Below, one piece after another: positions 12,820 through 24,092 of a stretch of DNA of 64,000 bases. The DNA lies in NCBI GenBank assembly GCA_018105865.1, contig CM030832.1:18177519-18241518 (forward strand), written 5' to 3'. The notes under the pieces were generated by a model. That model was not told where the DNA came from. It made no database searches and was given only the letters and a program-made list of their open reading frames with translations. A program made the position numbers and the translations under genes. The stretch's first letter is position 1; each line of letters starts with the position of its first letter. This DNA comes from Metaphire vulgaris (lineage: Eukaryota > Annelida > Clitellata > Crassiclitellata > Megascolecidae).

Positions 12820-14035
12820 GGCCTACTACTACTACTACCATCACCACCACCACGATTACTAATACTGTTGCTATTTTTCACTACGACAATAGACCAAGTA
12901 GACATTAGACTCGTGTGGTCGTGTGGTATTATTAGTTTTTTGAAGAGCTAACGTAGGTAAATACCAACAGCTAGTCTAAAGACTAGGATTAAGAATTTCT
13001 AAAAAAACTGAACGTTGGTCAAAACGCTGCCGTCATCAGAATACGAAACGGTGTTAGCCGCATCATGGGGAGAGATGTGAAAGAATCAACGGATGAATGA
13101 AAGCCAGCGGGAAATAATTTGGTCGTTTACCTCAAAAAACGCTCCGATCACTGCTAAGCCATCGCTGTGCTTCAGTGCTTCGTCGATGCTTCGATAGCGA
13201 TCATTGTAATGTACAAAGTGAATCTGCAACATCAAGTTTATCACCCACGGCCGTCACCTACAGTAGGCCTATAGTCTAGTCAACAGTGCACACGCTGGAA
13301 TAATACGAGTTCACATCTTCCTAAGTCTGTCCATAAACGTTCATTCATTAATTATTGCTGGTCGGATGCATTCATACTAAAATAGTTTAAAACTGTCAAT
13401 TGCAGAAAAATTCTAAAGTAATGTAAGATTTGAAAACAGCAAGTAGACCTATACAAGGAGTCGCATAGATCCAGTGGCGGCTCTAGGATTTGGCAATTGG
13501 GGGGCCGTTGGGGTGGCAACTTCTAATCATGGAGGGGCAAACCATTTGTTGTTTAATGTGTGTAGCATTAAGTATAGGGTCCCAACTGGGGGACCACTGG
13601 GGGGGCAGGCATTCAATAGGGGGCACAGGCCCCCTGGCCTCCCCGGTGGAGCCGCCACTGCATAGATCAGGGATGACCCAACCCATACAAGGTGCTATCC
13701 GCAAATGATATTTTTCAAACGCATGAGAGCCGCATTGCCACAATTAGACACAAAAACGAGCTAGTGTGATCCAATTCTTTGCAAAATTTTATAATATCTC
13801 CGCTGCTATTTTCATGCGACCTATAATAAACTGGCAAGTAGGCAATATTATTACTGTTATGTTATCTGGCAATAATTGTATGCTTATGCTGATCTGCTAA
13901 GCTGTTCACAAGATTTTTATAACTTTTCGCGAGTCGCAGATTCTGTTAGAAGAGCAGCATGAGACTCGAGAGCCGCAGTTTAGCCGCCCTTGGCATAGAC
14001 GTTCATTTTCCTTATCTACTGAGCGCGCCTATCTG

Positions 14036-14088
<53 letters not shown>

Positions 14089-17000
14089 CCTTTGCCAGTT
14101 CTACATGTTAGCGGTTAAAGTCTATTACGGAACCTCCATTGGATACCGATGACCGTCGAGGGTGTGTTCGGATCCTTGGTCGTTGGTGCTTCCCCAGTGC
14201 AGGTGGAACTGAGCCAGTCTGTATCTGCCGCGAAGATCAGCGTTCGAGATGAACATATTGCCTCTTTCGACGTTCAACTGAACTAAAATTTGACATACAA
14301 CGATGCGTTAGACCTAAGCATCGATTCCTAATTTATTCTGCTCGTAATACCTCCTGTTGCTCTACCAGAGAATATAAAAGTCGGTTATCGACGAGGTCTC
14401 TGAGAAACGTTATCCGATTAGGCCAAAGACCAAACTGTTGGTCTGTTTAGCACGACTGTTCTCATGACAAATGTCTTGAGATCCGTCCTGTGGACCGCAT
14501 ACGTTCCTTTTGCACAGTTGCAATTTTTCCTGAAATGATTGTCTGTTTTTTCAGGTGATCAAATGATATCGATTCATAAGCAGCTTGCAACGCTGAGATT
14601 GCTTAGTCAAGTAGCGCAGTGGTTTTCAATCTGTGGTCCGCGGCATGGTGCCAGGAGGCCGCGAATATGCCAATGAAAAGTTTTAATTGTATAGATCATT
14701 CACTTTTCTCATAGCTATTTTAGGAAAGACTAAGCGTGCAATGTGTCTACGAAGTGTTGCCGCTATACTGTGTGACTTTTGGTTGTGTGACTGCTACATA
14801 GGCGTCATTTGTGTGAAATGACGCCACTGGACTGCTAAAGAAATTAACACGACTGTTGTAATTCATCTTCAGCGGTTGTCACATTATTTCCATAACTATT
14901 TAGGATATGATGACATAAGCATGTTTGACTGGGTTCGAAGTCCATTTGAATGTCAGTTGACCAATTTAATTGGACGGGAACAAGAAAAACTGATTGAATT
15001 ATCATCTGACAGAACACTTCGGTTGGAGTTCAACCTAAATTCGCTGTCGTTATTCTGTTATTCTGGATGGCAAGTTCTCTGTAATATCATCTGTTGTCTG
15101 AGAAAGCCTTCAATCTTTTGCTATCATTTGCAACCACCTACTTGTGCGAGTCAGCATTTTCTGCAGTCGCTGCCATAAAAACTAAAAGCAGATCACAACT
15201 GACCATATAGAATGATATTCGCATATTTTTGTCGAACATAGGCCTACCATCATATTTGGAGAAACTCTGCGGGACGAAGCAGACAGCCAGACACCCTTCG
15301 CAGTGACCAAGGATTGATCTCAGAGTTTTAAATAACTGTCTTAGGTGCTTGGTGTCGCTATTTTAAAATGTTGCATTACCTAATTACTATTTATCGGTGT
15401 ATGCAGCAGTGCATTCGACTAAATTAGAATGTATTCAATGTAGTTACGGTATTGTACTAATGTTGTACACTTGTTATAAACCCATACAAGAATTGTCAAT
15501 CGGTACTGTTTCCGGAGTTGGGGGTCCGCCACATAGCAACGACATGCCAAGGGGTCCGCGGCTTGTAATAGTTTGAAAACCACTGAAGTAGCGTATGTAG
15601 GCTATTTAGTTGCAGAGGTTGTGAGATCGAATTCCGACGCCGGAAAATATTCTCCGCAATTAGGCCCTAATTATTATTGTGTTAGTAAACAAAGTAGGCC
15701 CAATTTTAAAATAAACCAGCACAGCATATAATAGAATATAAAGACAACGGAGATATTGGTCTTGTATATGTTGCATGATACAATACTCAACAGGACTCAT
15801 CCTCGTTCCGCAGATGCAGAGGCGGTTCGTGGGATAGGCAGACCAGGCGGCTGCCTCAGAAGATGTTGCGACCCAGATGGCGGCAAATGTCGATTGACCA
15901 AGGACGGGGCGGCAAAATGGCCGTCGTTTGACCAAAAATATAGCGCGACGTCACTTTGCAACACCCTTTGATCTTGTGTTATTGCCGACAAATTTTGGGA
16001 AGTCAGAAGATGTTGCGACCCAGATAGACCTTCTTGAAAAAGAAAGCTTTTAGAAAACCTAAAACAACTCCAACAGCACGCGTGGCTGTCAAGATGATAT
16101 TATATTATGTTCCATTCTATCCTATAGCCATTCTAATCTATACGACGGTCAGATAGTGACGCATACCGCAATCGTATGGTTTTTAAAGAGATGCGTCACG
16201 ATATCGACTCGAAGCAGGTGACCGCAGTCACGCCATAAAAATTAATTCTGACCAAAATATATAATAATAATAATAATAATAATTTGGTTTTACTTTTTAA
16301 TAATAATAATAATGTGGTCAATCGTCCAGTGGTAATCAGTGAGTGGTCAAAAGTCCGCAACTATAGTTAACAAACGTCCAATTAGTTGCTAACGTCCAAA
16401 TCGTCCTATGGTCAATCGTTTAACTACAGTTTTTAGTTATCTCCACGCGCTGCAAGCGTTAATTAAATATAAATAGTTTAGTTAAATGATAGTTTAACAG
16501 TGATGGGCAAAAATTTTAGTTAGTAACTTAATTAAAAATAAAAGTTTAACTAAAAGTTTTTTAGTTGGTGTCCTGAAGTTTTCTCAATAACAGTCCCTCT
16601 TCAATCTATTCTTTTCTGGGTCACTTGTGTTTTTTCCAAACAAACAATATTTTGAATTCAAACTTGTGTTCCTGCAGTCTAGTCTAAGACTTAAATATTA
16701 AATAGACAATATTTAATTAATTCAATGGTTCATTGACTGCAAAAAATCGCCAAAAGTTTCGTGTTGCGAGCAAGCCCGCTGCAAACAATTATGTTCCCAA
16801 AGTCAATCTAATGATCCTGCTTTTAAGAAAAGACAAAAATTAAACTTTGAATGTTTGACGTCTATGTTTTTGAACACCGTTAGTTAGTTGTAAAATTACA
16901 GTTTAACTTTTGGTTTAGTTCAAATCGGAGTTTTACTTTTTATTGAATTTATTGCAAGGTTAGCCCAAACTTTAGTTAATTTTTAATCATGCAGCAAGAA

Positions 17001-18304
17001 AAACTGTCCGGTGCAAAACGCAAAGCCCAGAATGACTAGGACATTAAAAAATACAGCGAGTTGTAATAATTAATCAAATATGTATGTGCGAAATTTTTCC
17101 AAATTTAGCAATAGCCGTGCAAATAATTGGTACAATTCCTATTCGTGTGGCACCTGGAGAGTGGAGAAAGAAGTTTCTCGCGATTAAAACTTTTAAAACA
17201 TTATTTACGGTCGTCGATGAGCCAAGAACGATTATTACTGACAGCCATCTTCTCAATTTGAAAGTGAAGAATCCATCAAAACAGATGTTGCCGATATAGC
17301 TAGAAAATTTGATGCAGCCAAAGTGCGCCGTGTTGGCTACGCCTATTTAAACGAAGTGTCTTAGTATGCGGGCTGCCAGCATTCTAATTAAACCGCTGAT
17401 TGGTCTAATGAATCACGTGGTTAGAGTTAGAGTTAGGTTAGGTTCATTCGACCAATCAGCGGTTTAATTAGAATGCGGGCAACCCGCATACTACCCACTG
17501 CCCTATTTAAATGATCTACTATGAAGCTTAAATCATCCTTTGAACATGTTGTAAGATGTGTCATGTGATGTTACGAAGGAGGATTACTAATTCACTAAGC
17601 AGCTAAAACAATTAACTGTTTCTTTAGATATAGGCCTACAGTTAAATAAAATGTTGCTAATAAACGAAATCTGTATAGCCGTGTTTAAGCAATGGAATAA
17701 TCTGAGTTATATATAGGCCCCTATATATAATATGTATATTTAAAATCGGGGTCAGGGCGGCCATGGACCTGCTTGCCTAGGGCGCCAGAAACTCACGAGC
17801 CGGCCCTGCGCAGATGTTTTGTGTAGCTTAATATTAAACAGACCTGTATGTCCATTGTTGATTAGTCTGTAGCTGTATCTATCCGGGAGGCTATCGTAGT
17901 CTTCGAATTGCATCGGCGCAATCTCTCTGTAGGAACTGAGCGATGGTTCGATGTTGATCGGAGATTGCTGAGCTTTGCCACAGTCTGGAAATGTCTTTTC
18001 CCAGTGGCTTGGTCCGTCTAAAATTAAAGAAAATCCCGAAATAAGCAGAGATCATCAGCTCGGCTCCTAAGAGAATCGAAGTTCACAAAAGGTCTCACTT
18101 ATGGGCTTAATTAAATGCCCGTTTTCTCCACAATCAAGTATACAGACTTTTAAGAAGTGAAATATTGCATTAAATTGATTGGTATTATTATGCTTATCGT
18201 CGTCTTGACAGAAAAAAGAATTGATTTAATTGACAATCATGTTATGTACTGATGCAGTTTTTATCTCTTACCATCATGATGATCATCGTACGACCAAGCG
18301 CCAG
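10279..18304 (-). CDS. Alpha-carbonic anhydrase, secreted type (5' exon missing)
   Basis: Reversible hydration of CO2 by a zinc enzyme, probably outside the cell. Seven exons, 5' to 3' on the minus strand: 18304-18272 ([10 protein letters not shown]), 18017-17844 ([20 protein letters not shown]...NNGHT), 14282-14134 ([20 protein letters not shown]), 13223-13131 ([10 protein letters not shown]...AVIGAFFE), 11200-11134 ([16 protein letters not shown]), 10812-10652 ([41 protein letters not shown]) and 10506-10279 ([10 protein letters not shown]...[15 protein letters not shown], stop). All three zinc histidines are present (HLHW plus the first His of IHFVHYN), as are the proton-shuttle His (NNGH), the gatekeeper Glu (GSEHT) and Thr (SLTTP). 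Two Cys ([10 protein letters not shown] and TTPGCKE) sit where secreted isoforms form their disulphide. All junctions are GT-AG and in phase. The C-terminus extends past the catalytic fold as an Ala/Pro then hydrophobic tail. The start and signal-peptide exon were not found upstream of 18304. Introns are full of mobile elements. Confidence 0.93.
11370..11580 (-). mobile_element. LINE 3' end fragment
   Basis: On the minus strand the open frame reads [40 protein letters not shown] and VPEQRQ, stop, followed by ATGATGATG. A basic C-terminus ending next to a GAT tract is the pattern of the other LINE tails here. It lies in an intron of the carbonic anhydrase gene between exons at 11200 and 13131. 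Confidence 0.5.
12470..12850. repeat. (CTA)n microsatellite with AGGCCTA interruptions
   Basis: CTA/ACT array of about 200 bp, densest at 12639-12835. At least three interruptions are the same AGGCCTACTA unit, so a larger unit containing the palindrome was copied. Poly-Thr, poly-Val and poly-Ser frames come from it. Confidence 0.95.
13472..13660 (+). mobile_element. Complete hAT-like MITE, GGCGGCTC family (189 bp)
   Basis: Inverted termini CAGTGGCGGCTC and GAGCCGCCACTG with an exact 8-bp duplication CATAGATC on both sides (13464-13471, 13661-13668). G-rich interior, no coding capacity. It is the reference copy for the fragments at 1-13 and 2908. It lies in a carbonic anhydrase intron. Confidence 0.92.
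14036..14088. repeat. (AAT)n microsatellite
   Basis: Perfect AAT array beside the 149-bp carbonic anhydrase exon. Confidence 0.95.
14797..14829. mobile_element. 33-bp minimal hAT-like element nested in a hAT element
   Basis: CATAGGCGTCATTT, a GTGTG spacer and AAATGACGCCACTG form inverted termini with almost nothing between them. The termini match the 174-bp MITE at 27518-27691. The sequence GACTGCTA stands immediately on both sides (14789-14796 and 14830-14837), so the 33 bp have a perfect 8-bp duplication. Confidence 0.8.
14950..15300 (+). pseudogene. hAT (ZBED5-like) transposase C-terminal fossil
   Basis: The frame reads [20 protein letters not shown], then after a shift resumes as [16 protein letters not shown] and [12 protein letters not shown], stop, NDIRIF. 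Order and spacing match the C-terminal dimerisation region (hATC) of ZBED5/SCAND3-like hAT transposases. At least one frameshift and stops make it dead. The N-terminal and catalytic parts are absent, so this is an internally deleted element. Confidence 0.7.
17080..17345 (+). pseudogene. hAT transposase C-terminal remnant
   Basis: The frame reads [40 protein letters not shown], then [10 protein letters not shown] and, in the next frame, [18 protein letters not shown]. This follows the hAT dimerisation pattern FPNLxIAxRIxLTIPVxVASxERSFSKLKLIKTxLR of TTF-zinc-finger hAT transposases. The ER-SFSKL core is degraded (EWRKKFL), and a frameshift and stop follow. It is non-functional. Confidence 0.75.
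17362..17493. mobile_element. Palindromic MITE nested in the hAT element
   Basis: Arms of about 43 bp (17362-17404 and 17450-17493) are inverted copies with about two mismatches; each contains ATTCTAATTAAACCGCTGAT. The loop of about 45 bp is TTAGAGTTAG-rich. TA at both borders hints at a TA target duplication. Confidence 0.7.
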
Positions 18305-20085
18305 CTGTCGACAGAAAATACAAACGAAATTAAAATACAATTGATGAGAAATTCAAACTTGCAAAAATGTACAACAACTTCTCATATTTGTCAGCAGTAG
18401 AAAGAGGTCGCCGTCAGACTGTATGCGAGTGATTTGGCCACGCCCTCGGTGATATTTCCGGATCCGCCACTGATAGGACTGCTGATGGGGCAAAGTCTTC
18501 TTTCTAACTCTGTATAGACCACGTTCAAGTTTCACTGGAAGTGAGTTTCGTTCTTGGCAAGATCACGATTCACGACTTAATTCGTACTCTGAAGCTTGGT
18601 CATTTTGGAAATCCGGACGTCACAAAATAAGAGCAAAGAGGAAATTCAAGGCCGCAGGACTTTGTGTATAATGCTCACCGTCAGACTGTAAATGTCTCGG
18701 TGCTAAATGACCGACGAACGAACCGAGTAATTAATCGCACAAGCTGCGCCCTGTGTAGGCTACGGTTCAGCATATTGATTAATGGCAGCGTTCGATTGGC
18801 AGTTCCCGTCTTGAGATTAGGTCTTCAGATTGTTGAAAAAACTTTATAATTGGAACCTTATCTAGACATTTCAAGCAGCGGTGCTGTAAAGCTCGAGATG
18901 CGTGTTGAGTGTATGGCCAACATTCTTGTAATGTCTGTATAATGAGTCGTAAAAATGACTCGGTCTATAAATCGAACATAAAAATCGCATTTCGGCGAAA
19001 TGTCTGCCTCTGAATTCGTTAAGATATGTCAGAAAAAATCATTGACATCTAACATTAAATCTAACATTTAAAAGACCGCGCAATCTAGAAGATAGAACAC
19101 AACAAATAAGTTAGAAAATTTAAACCGTAAGATATAAAAATCACGTTTTTTTAATTGCGTATTTCGAATTAGCCAGAAATTCTATCAAAGACTAATCAGA
19201 ACCAAACACCAATTGTTTCGAAAGACGATAACCGTTGAAAGGGGTGTCCGACCTCTACAATTGTTCAGAGAATAAAAATGGTCCGACCTCATAACAAGCC
19301 GCCTGAGATTAAAACCTCGACTGTGTTATCGGAGTTTTGAAATTCCGCGAAAACCGTAAAAAAATTTGAAGAAAGCGCCATTGACTAGAATAAGTGACTA
19401 GATAACCGTAGGATGTTATCAACTAAATTCAGTTCGACATTGGTTAATGCTCAGCGGGGGCCATTGACTCTGCGGCTGCTAATCGATGCCGACTAAAAAG
19501 TTCGACTTTATTGCGTCGAGGCTTTCTCATTCGGCAAATTTCAAGATAATCTATGATAAGTTATGCCAATCTTCATTTTCAAGAACTTTTTATGTCTGGG
19601 TCGTTGAAAAAAGAAAAGAATGCTCGAAAGCCGTATGCTTTTGGTCGCAGAGTACGAAAAGGTGCATGAAAGTTAGCATTGGCAAATTTTTATTCTGCAT
19701 AAAAATGGCACCAATCAGATCACGCATAGGTAAACATCTAATTGCAGGCCATTTTGCAACCACCAATCACAAGCGTAATTTCGAAAATCCGTATTAGTAA
19801 TCGCTACTGATGGGATGAGTGACAAAGATATAACAACAATGAATTAAATTACAAATTAACGAACAGGAGAATCTCAATGGAAACTTATACGAAGCAGAGA
19901 CAGGAAGCATTTCTAAACAAATGAAGAAAAACTTGGAAGCGGTGGAATTGTGGTTTTTGATGAGGATGTTGAAGATACCATGGACAGAGAGAGAGAGAAA
20001 AATAACCAAAAAATCCTGGTAAGGCAAATACACGACGAAAACTGATGCAAACTATAAGAAAAAGCCAAATCGAATTCGTCGGATA
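18305..20085. other. No supported gene; expected site of the missing carbonic anhydrase 5' exon
   Basis: No minus-strand frame here starts with Met and a hydrophobic signal-like stretch and ends in a donor of the right phase. Frames at 19486-19797 and 19794-20235 are unconvincing. An AG-rich run stands at 19985-20000. Confidence 0.4.
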
Positions 20086-20401
20086 CAGTGGCGTAGCCAG
20101 GATTTCAGGATGGAGGGTTTTGGTTTTGATTGCAACCAACTTCGAAAAACCTTGACAAGCAAAATAAAAGGTCATCCTCATATTTCCTTCTTGTATTTTC
20201 CTTTGCAGATGCTGACAAGCAAAAATGGTCGTCACCTTACACCTTTACATTCTATAGCACTTAGAAATTTTGTGTAGGCAGCCAGCCAAGGGTGATTGAC
20301 CTCCAAACCGCGTCCGAAAATAAAAAATGTATGGAGACACATAAAAAAGTTTTCGTCGGCAGCCAAAGGGGTTTAACCTCCAACCCCTGGCTACGCCACT
20401 G
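20086..20401 (+). mobile_element. hAT-like MITE, GGCGTAGC family
   Basis: It starts CAGTGGCGTAGCCAGGATT and ends CCTGGCTACGCCACTG. Two reverse-strand copies of the shared motif are inside (near 20150-20180 and 20212-20235). Flanking 8-mers GTCGGATA and GTCAGACG agree at only 5 of 8, so the duplication is weak. Confidence 0.8.
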
Positions 20402-20404
20402 GTC

Positions 20405-20625
20405 AGACGCATAAGCAGAAAAAGGCCTGAAAAGCCTAGTTACAAATGGAAAAGTGGCGGGGAAAGAGCAAGAGGGGGAGCAAAGAATGACTTTTATCTA
20501 AAGCTTGCCATGTGACGTGAAAGATAGAACATCACAGTGGAGCTAATACAATCTTCAAACGACAGGGAGGCGTGGAGGTCCATGGTCGCCAACGTAGTGA
20601 TACAGGTCACCTAAAAAAGAAGACA
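20405..20625 (+). mobile_element. LINE 3' end fragment
   Basis: ATCTTCAAACGACAGGGAGG and following bases encode NDREAWRSMVANVVIQVT, stop, the basic C-terminus of a LINE reverse transcriptase. The fragment at 51225-51510 has the corresponding KSMVANVNTAMTAPKEE end. Confidence 0.6.
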
Positions 20626-21723
20626 TATTAATTTTAGAATACGTAAACTGATTCGTTGATTGGTGCCATTTAACATGAAACCAAATTTTCATATACACTT
20701 TGTAATATGTTACCTGCTCACAGTCGCGAAAATTCTCTAAATTTGAAAGCTGGCAGGAAAAATATCTGTCAATTTTACTAAAAACTGTATATGCATGCTT
20801 GCCGTGTTCCAAAAGTCTTAGAGAAAAAAACTACACGATCTTTCTCAATTGCTGAAACGTTCTTGGTCGTTTATTCTGTCACTCCCATCATGCGACGTGT
20901 TCGACATGAGCTTAGTGTGGGAAGGAGCGTTTAGAACCGCGAAATCGACAGTTTGCCTCAGCTCACATGCTTTTCATATATTCATTCCGAGCAACGGATC
21001 AGAGACGCGCACGCACATACACTGTACAGACAGACAACTAAAGGCTCAATCGCAATGAGGCATGCAGAAAAAAAACCAGTGACACGCATTCAATGACTCC
21101 GCAAATTTGCAGAGATTCTTTGCGAGAACTTCGTGATTGTCACTGATTAATTACCAATTAGACCTAAGAGTATATCGCTGGTGGTCTTGATAAATTGGCG
21201 CCTATATGCGCTGCGGAACGCTTTCAAGATATGGAGCCAGTAACTGAAATGAACGCCGGCGCTCAGTTGTTATATCGCTATCGATAGTTGTCGGCTGAAA
21301 GAAGCGAGGTCAGAGGTCAGAGGGCGCTAGTTTCCTCACTTATTTCTCTATTCCGTTCCCACTTAATCATTCCTTGTTAACAGTCGATCTCATTCGTTAA
21401 TTGTCAATAGACGCTGCTGCAAACCAATGACAGATAGATGGAAACTTTCCGAGTAACGAATCTATCGCCTTCAGCGAAATTGAAGTTAAATTAGAAAATT
21501 GGAAGAAGGTAGATTTAACGGGCTCAACTCCCTAACCTCGCCCACCCGCCCACCAAGCTTCCACTAATTTTCACATTTTAAGTGAAATTGCAGGACTTAA
21601 AGGAAAAGTGTTCATTTTGAAAGTGCAAAACAAAGTTCAGCGCTACGATAGAATCTCACTGGAGAATTCTCAATGACGCTCCTGTCCAGGACAACAGGCT
21701 TAAAAGAGCTCTTGCAACCTTCA

Positions 21724-22305
21724 TAAGATACGGCTCCATCAGGGATATGTTATCGGGATAAATCTTCTTACGAGTCAATTACGTTGTCCCCGAACAGTAG
21801 GCGATTGGACCTAGGATAAAAAGTATCCACGCCTATTGCAAAGATGGCGGACGACAGAACTGCTGAAATTCGGGTGTTGACGTGCATTTTAAAAGCTGCG
21901 TTTTCGATTGGAAAGAAGAGTTGCAAGCGTAGAAAGTTTCGTTCTGACCGTTGATGCTGTTTCGGAAATTTATTATTTTGCGAACAAATTTTAATTAATG
22001 TCGCGTAACCATTCGAGTTGACGCAAGACTGGCAGTCAATCGGTCGATGACCTACTAATCTGGAAGCTGATTGGTTGAACGGCAAAGATATCCGGCCTAA
22101 TTTTCCGCTTGAATGTGCAAACGCATTCGCCCGAATATATCCTGGTGGTATTTTTTGCCCCAAAAATATTTTGCCGCTATATTTTTAAGTGAAGCCCACG
22201 TCGATTAATGTCAGCGTATCATTCACGCGGATATTGTCCGGGTAGCTACTTAGGAGATATATCCCAGTAACAATCCCCTAAATGGAGCCGCGGCTTAAAG
22301 CAGTT
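21724..22305. mobile_element. Terminal-inverted-repeat element of about 580 bp, empty-site copy
   Basis: The left border ATACGGCTCCATCAGGGATA and the right border, read in reverse, CGCGGCTCCATTTAGGGGAT, form inverted termini of about 40 bp with several mismatches. Both halves match the composite at 37811-38560. At the point where that copy carries a MITE, this copy has the unbroken sequence TACCACCAGGATATATTC (reverse strand). Confidence 0.65.
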
Positions 22306-22504
22306 AAACAGTTTCTCTGTCATTTGCAACATTCATCTTGTTTCCATTTCCACTTGAAATGCAACAAACGCACACACTGTAGTTGTCTTCATCGATGATT
22401 GAAACCTACGACGGTCTTTACGCCCTATGTCACAGGCATCCCTTAGACTTAACAACCCCACCTCACCCACCCCCTGATAGTCCCAGAAATCACGCAGTGA
22501 TTTC

Positions 22505-22950
22505 CAGGGGCGTAGCCAGGAATTTGATTTGGGAGGGTATAAATATTTTAAAGAAAGGTAAAGGTGTACTCCATAGGCCCAACGCCCGTAAGGAGAACCG
22601 AAGGGTTAGCGCCTTCCGTTTTTCAAGGCAACGGCTGAAATGAGGGCGGTTGCCAGCCTTTCCCTCGCCGCCTTTCCTTCCACCGAGTTAACACCCGATA
22701 CTCATTTACAGCTGAGTCGACTGGGGGCGCTTGGGACAGAAACAACCGAAAAGTTTCTGCCGCGGCCGGGAGTTGAACCACGGACCTCAGTATTGGCAGA
22801 CCAGTGCGCTAACCACTGCTCCACCGCGCCACCTATATAATAACCATATAAACCACATATAACCACATGTAAATCACATAAAAAACTTTAAGGTAGACTG
22901 ATTTGGGGTATATATATGCCGATATACCCCTCCCCGTCGCTACGCCTCTG
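22505..22950 (+). mobile_element. hAT-like MITE (GGCGTAGC family) split by a SINE
   Basis: It starts CAGGGGCGTAGCCAGGAATT and ends GTCGCTACGCCTCTG. The duplication GTGATTTC is perfect (22497-22504, 22951-22958). The flanks of the SINE are collinear with the uninterrupted relative at 44053-44241. Confidence 0.92.
22553..22834 (-). mobile_element. tRNA-derived SINE
   Basis: On the minus strand the head reads GGCGCGGTGGAGCAGTGGTT (A box) and later GTGGTTCAACTCCCGG (B box), a tRNA-like RNA polymerase III promoter. A body follows, ending in a CCTTTACCTTTCTTT tail. A second copy of the body lies at 23475-23660. Confidence 0.75.
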
Positions 22951-23474
22951 GTGATTTCGTCTGTGAAGATTAGGGACCTATTTTTAGAGTCGCTAAGACA
23001 GTCGTTTTCTCTCTAAGAGCAGAGTCGTCGAAACGCAGGCTCTGAGCCAGTAAAGAGTCAGTCAGTCGCATTGTACAAGTAACCAGTCAGCGAGTGTGCG
23101 TGTATGCGTGTGTGCGTGTTTGTCAGTGAATGATGATGAGCAAGAGTCGATTGATTTCCATGAATCTGCGGCTGTTAATTCGCGTTAAGTCCAGCTGTGC
23201 TCAGAACAGTTCCACCACTTGAGACTAAGGAGCGTTGAGTCGCTTTTCATTTAGGCCCCTAACCAGTTGTGAGAAAGTCTCACTGTCGACGCCCCTCCCT
23301 CTCCATCTCATTTAGGCGCTGCCGTGACTCGACTAATGTTACAAACCGACTGGATTAGATTGGAAGAAATTAAAATCAGCAAAACAAGCCAAGTTCCGAT
23401 GACTGAATACTAGTGACGTAGATAAGGCAAGGCAAAGGTGAAGGTGGCGCCACTGACTCATAGTTCATGGTTGA

Positions 23475-23665
23475 ACTGAAAGTTCGTGCATTCAATGTCT
23501 CACGAGGACAGCTGACAGCCTGTCCCTCGCCGCCTTTCCTTCTATCGATTAAGTACTTGTACTTGATGTAGCCTACTCATTCACAACTGAGTCGACTTGG
23601 TGAGCGACTGAGCTTCTGAGACAGAAACGACCGAAAGTTTCTTCATTGATCGCGGTTTGAGGGGG
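23475..23665 (-). mobile_element. SINE fragment, same family as 22553
   Basis: GCCTGTCCCTCGCCGCCTTT, ACAACTGAGTCGACTTGG and GAGACAGAAACGACCGAAAG are collinear with the copy at 22640-22760. The tRNA-like head is degraded. Confidence 0.65.
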
Positions 23666-23800
23666 CTCGAGCTTAGAGGCCGAATAGAAGTTTACGCCAA
23701 TTACCGCATTTAAATATTTTTCATTTTAGTAACGCCTTTGCTGTTTCATGGTTTATAATTGATGTTGACGTGTTTGCTGTAAATTTAAGTGACGCTTATT

Positions 23801-24092
23801 CAGTGACGGTTCCACGTGGGGTTGAGTGGGGATGCATCCCCCCACCGGACATTTTCTGCTTGTGAAACCTAGTTTTGGGTAAAAGTCTAATAAAACTACG
23901 GGGGAAAACTGCGGATGACCTTTTTTGCTTGTCAACCGAATTTTTGGTAAAAGTGTTGTAAAATTAGGAATAAAATTCCCTGTTGTCAGCCTTTTCGGCA
24001 AAGTTTATTGATTTTTTTCTTCTATTTTACCCCCTCAATTTCCTATGGATTCGTTTCATCCCCTCCACCAAGAAATCCTGGAACCGCCACTG
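23801..24092 (+). mobile_element. hAT-like MITE, GGTTCC family (292 bp)
   Basis: It starts CAGTGACGGTTCCACG and ends CCTGGAACCGCCACTG. The duplication CGCTTATT is perfect (23793-23800, 24093-24100). It contains an exact copy of the shared 20-bp motif near 23914-23933. Confidence 0.92.

Larger units (their letters stand above)
14617..15585 (+). mobile_element. hAT element (969 bp) with transposase C-terminal fossil
   Basis: It starts CAGTGGTTTTCAATCTG and ends AGTTTGAAAACCACTG. The 8-bp duplication AAGTAGCG is perfect on both sides (14609-14616, 15586-15593). It is nested in a carbonic anhydrase intron and itself contains the 33-bp element at 14797. Subterminal GGTCCGCGGC (left) and GGGGTCCGCGGC (right) are shared with the element at 8391. 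Confidence 0.93.
15817..17808 (+). mobile_element. hAT element, 1992 bp, with transposase remnant
   Basis: It starts CAGAGGCGGTTCGTGGG and ends CTCACGAGCCGGCCCTG. The duplication CGCAGATG is perfect (15809-15816, 17809-17816). It carries a hAT transposase C-terminal relic and a nested palindromic MITE at 17362. Its right end is 36 bp from the donor-side border of the 174-bp carbonic anhydrase exon. Confidence 0.9.

Noticed and set aside
18353..18535. Signal-peptide exon of the carbonic anhydrase
   Set aside because: The minus-strand frame is highly basic (MKLERGLYRVRKKTL) and not hydrophobic, with no correct donor.
22755..22834. Possible tRNA gene on the minus strand
   Set aside because: It has a tRNA-like head with clear A and B boxes, but it is joined to a repeated body and tail, so it is a SINE head.
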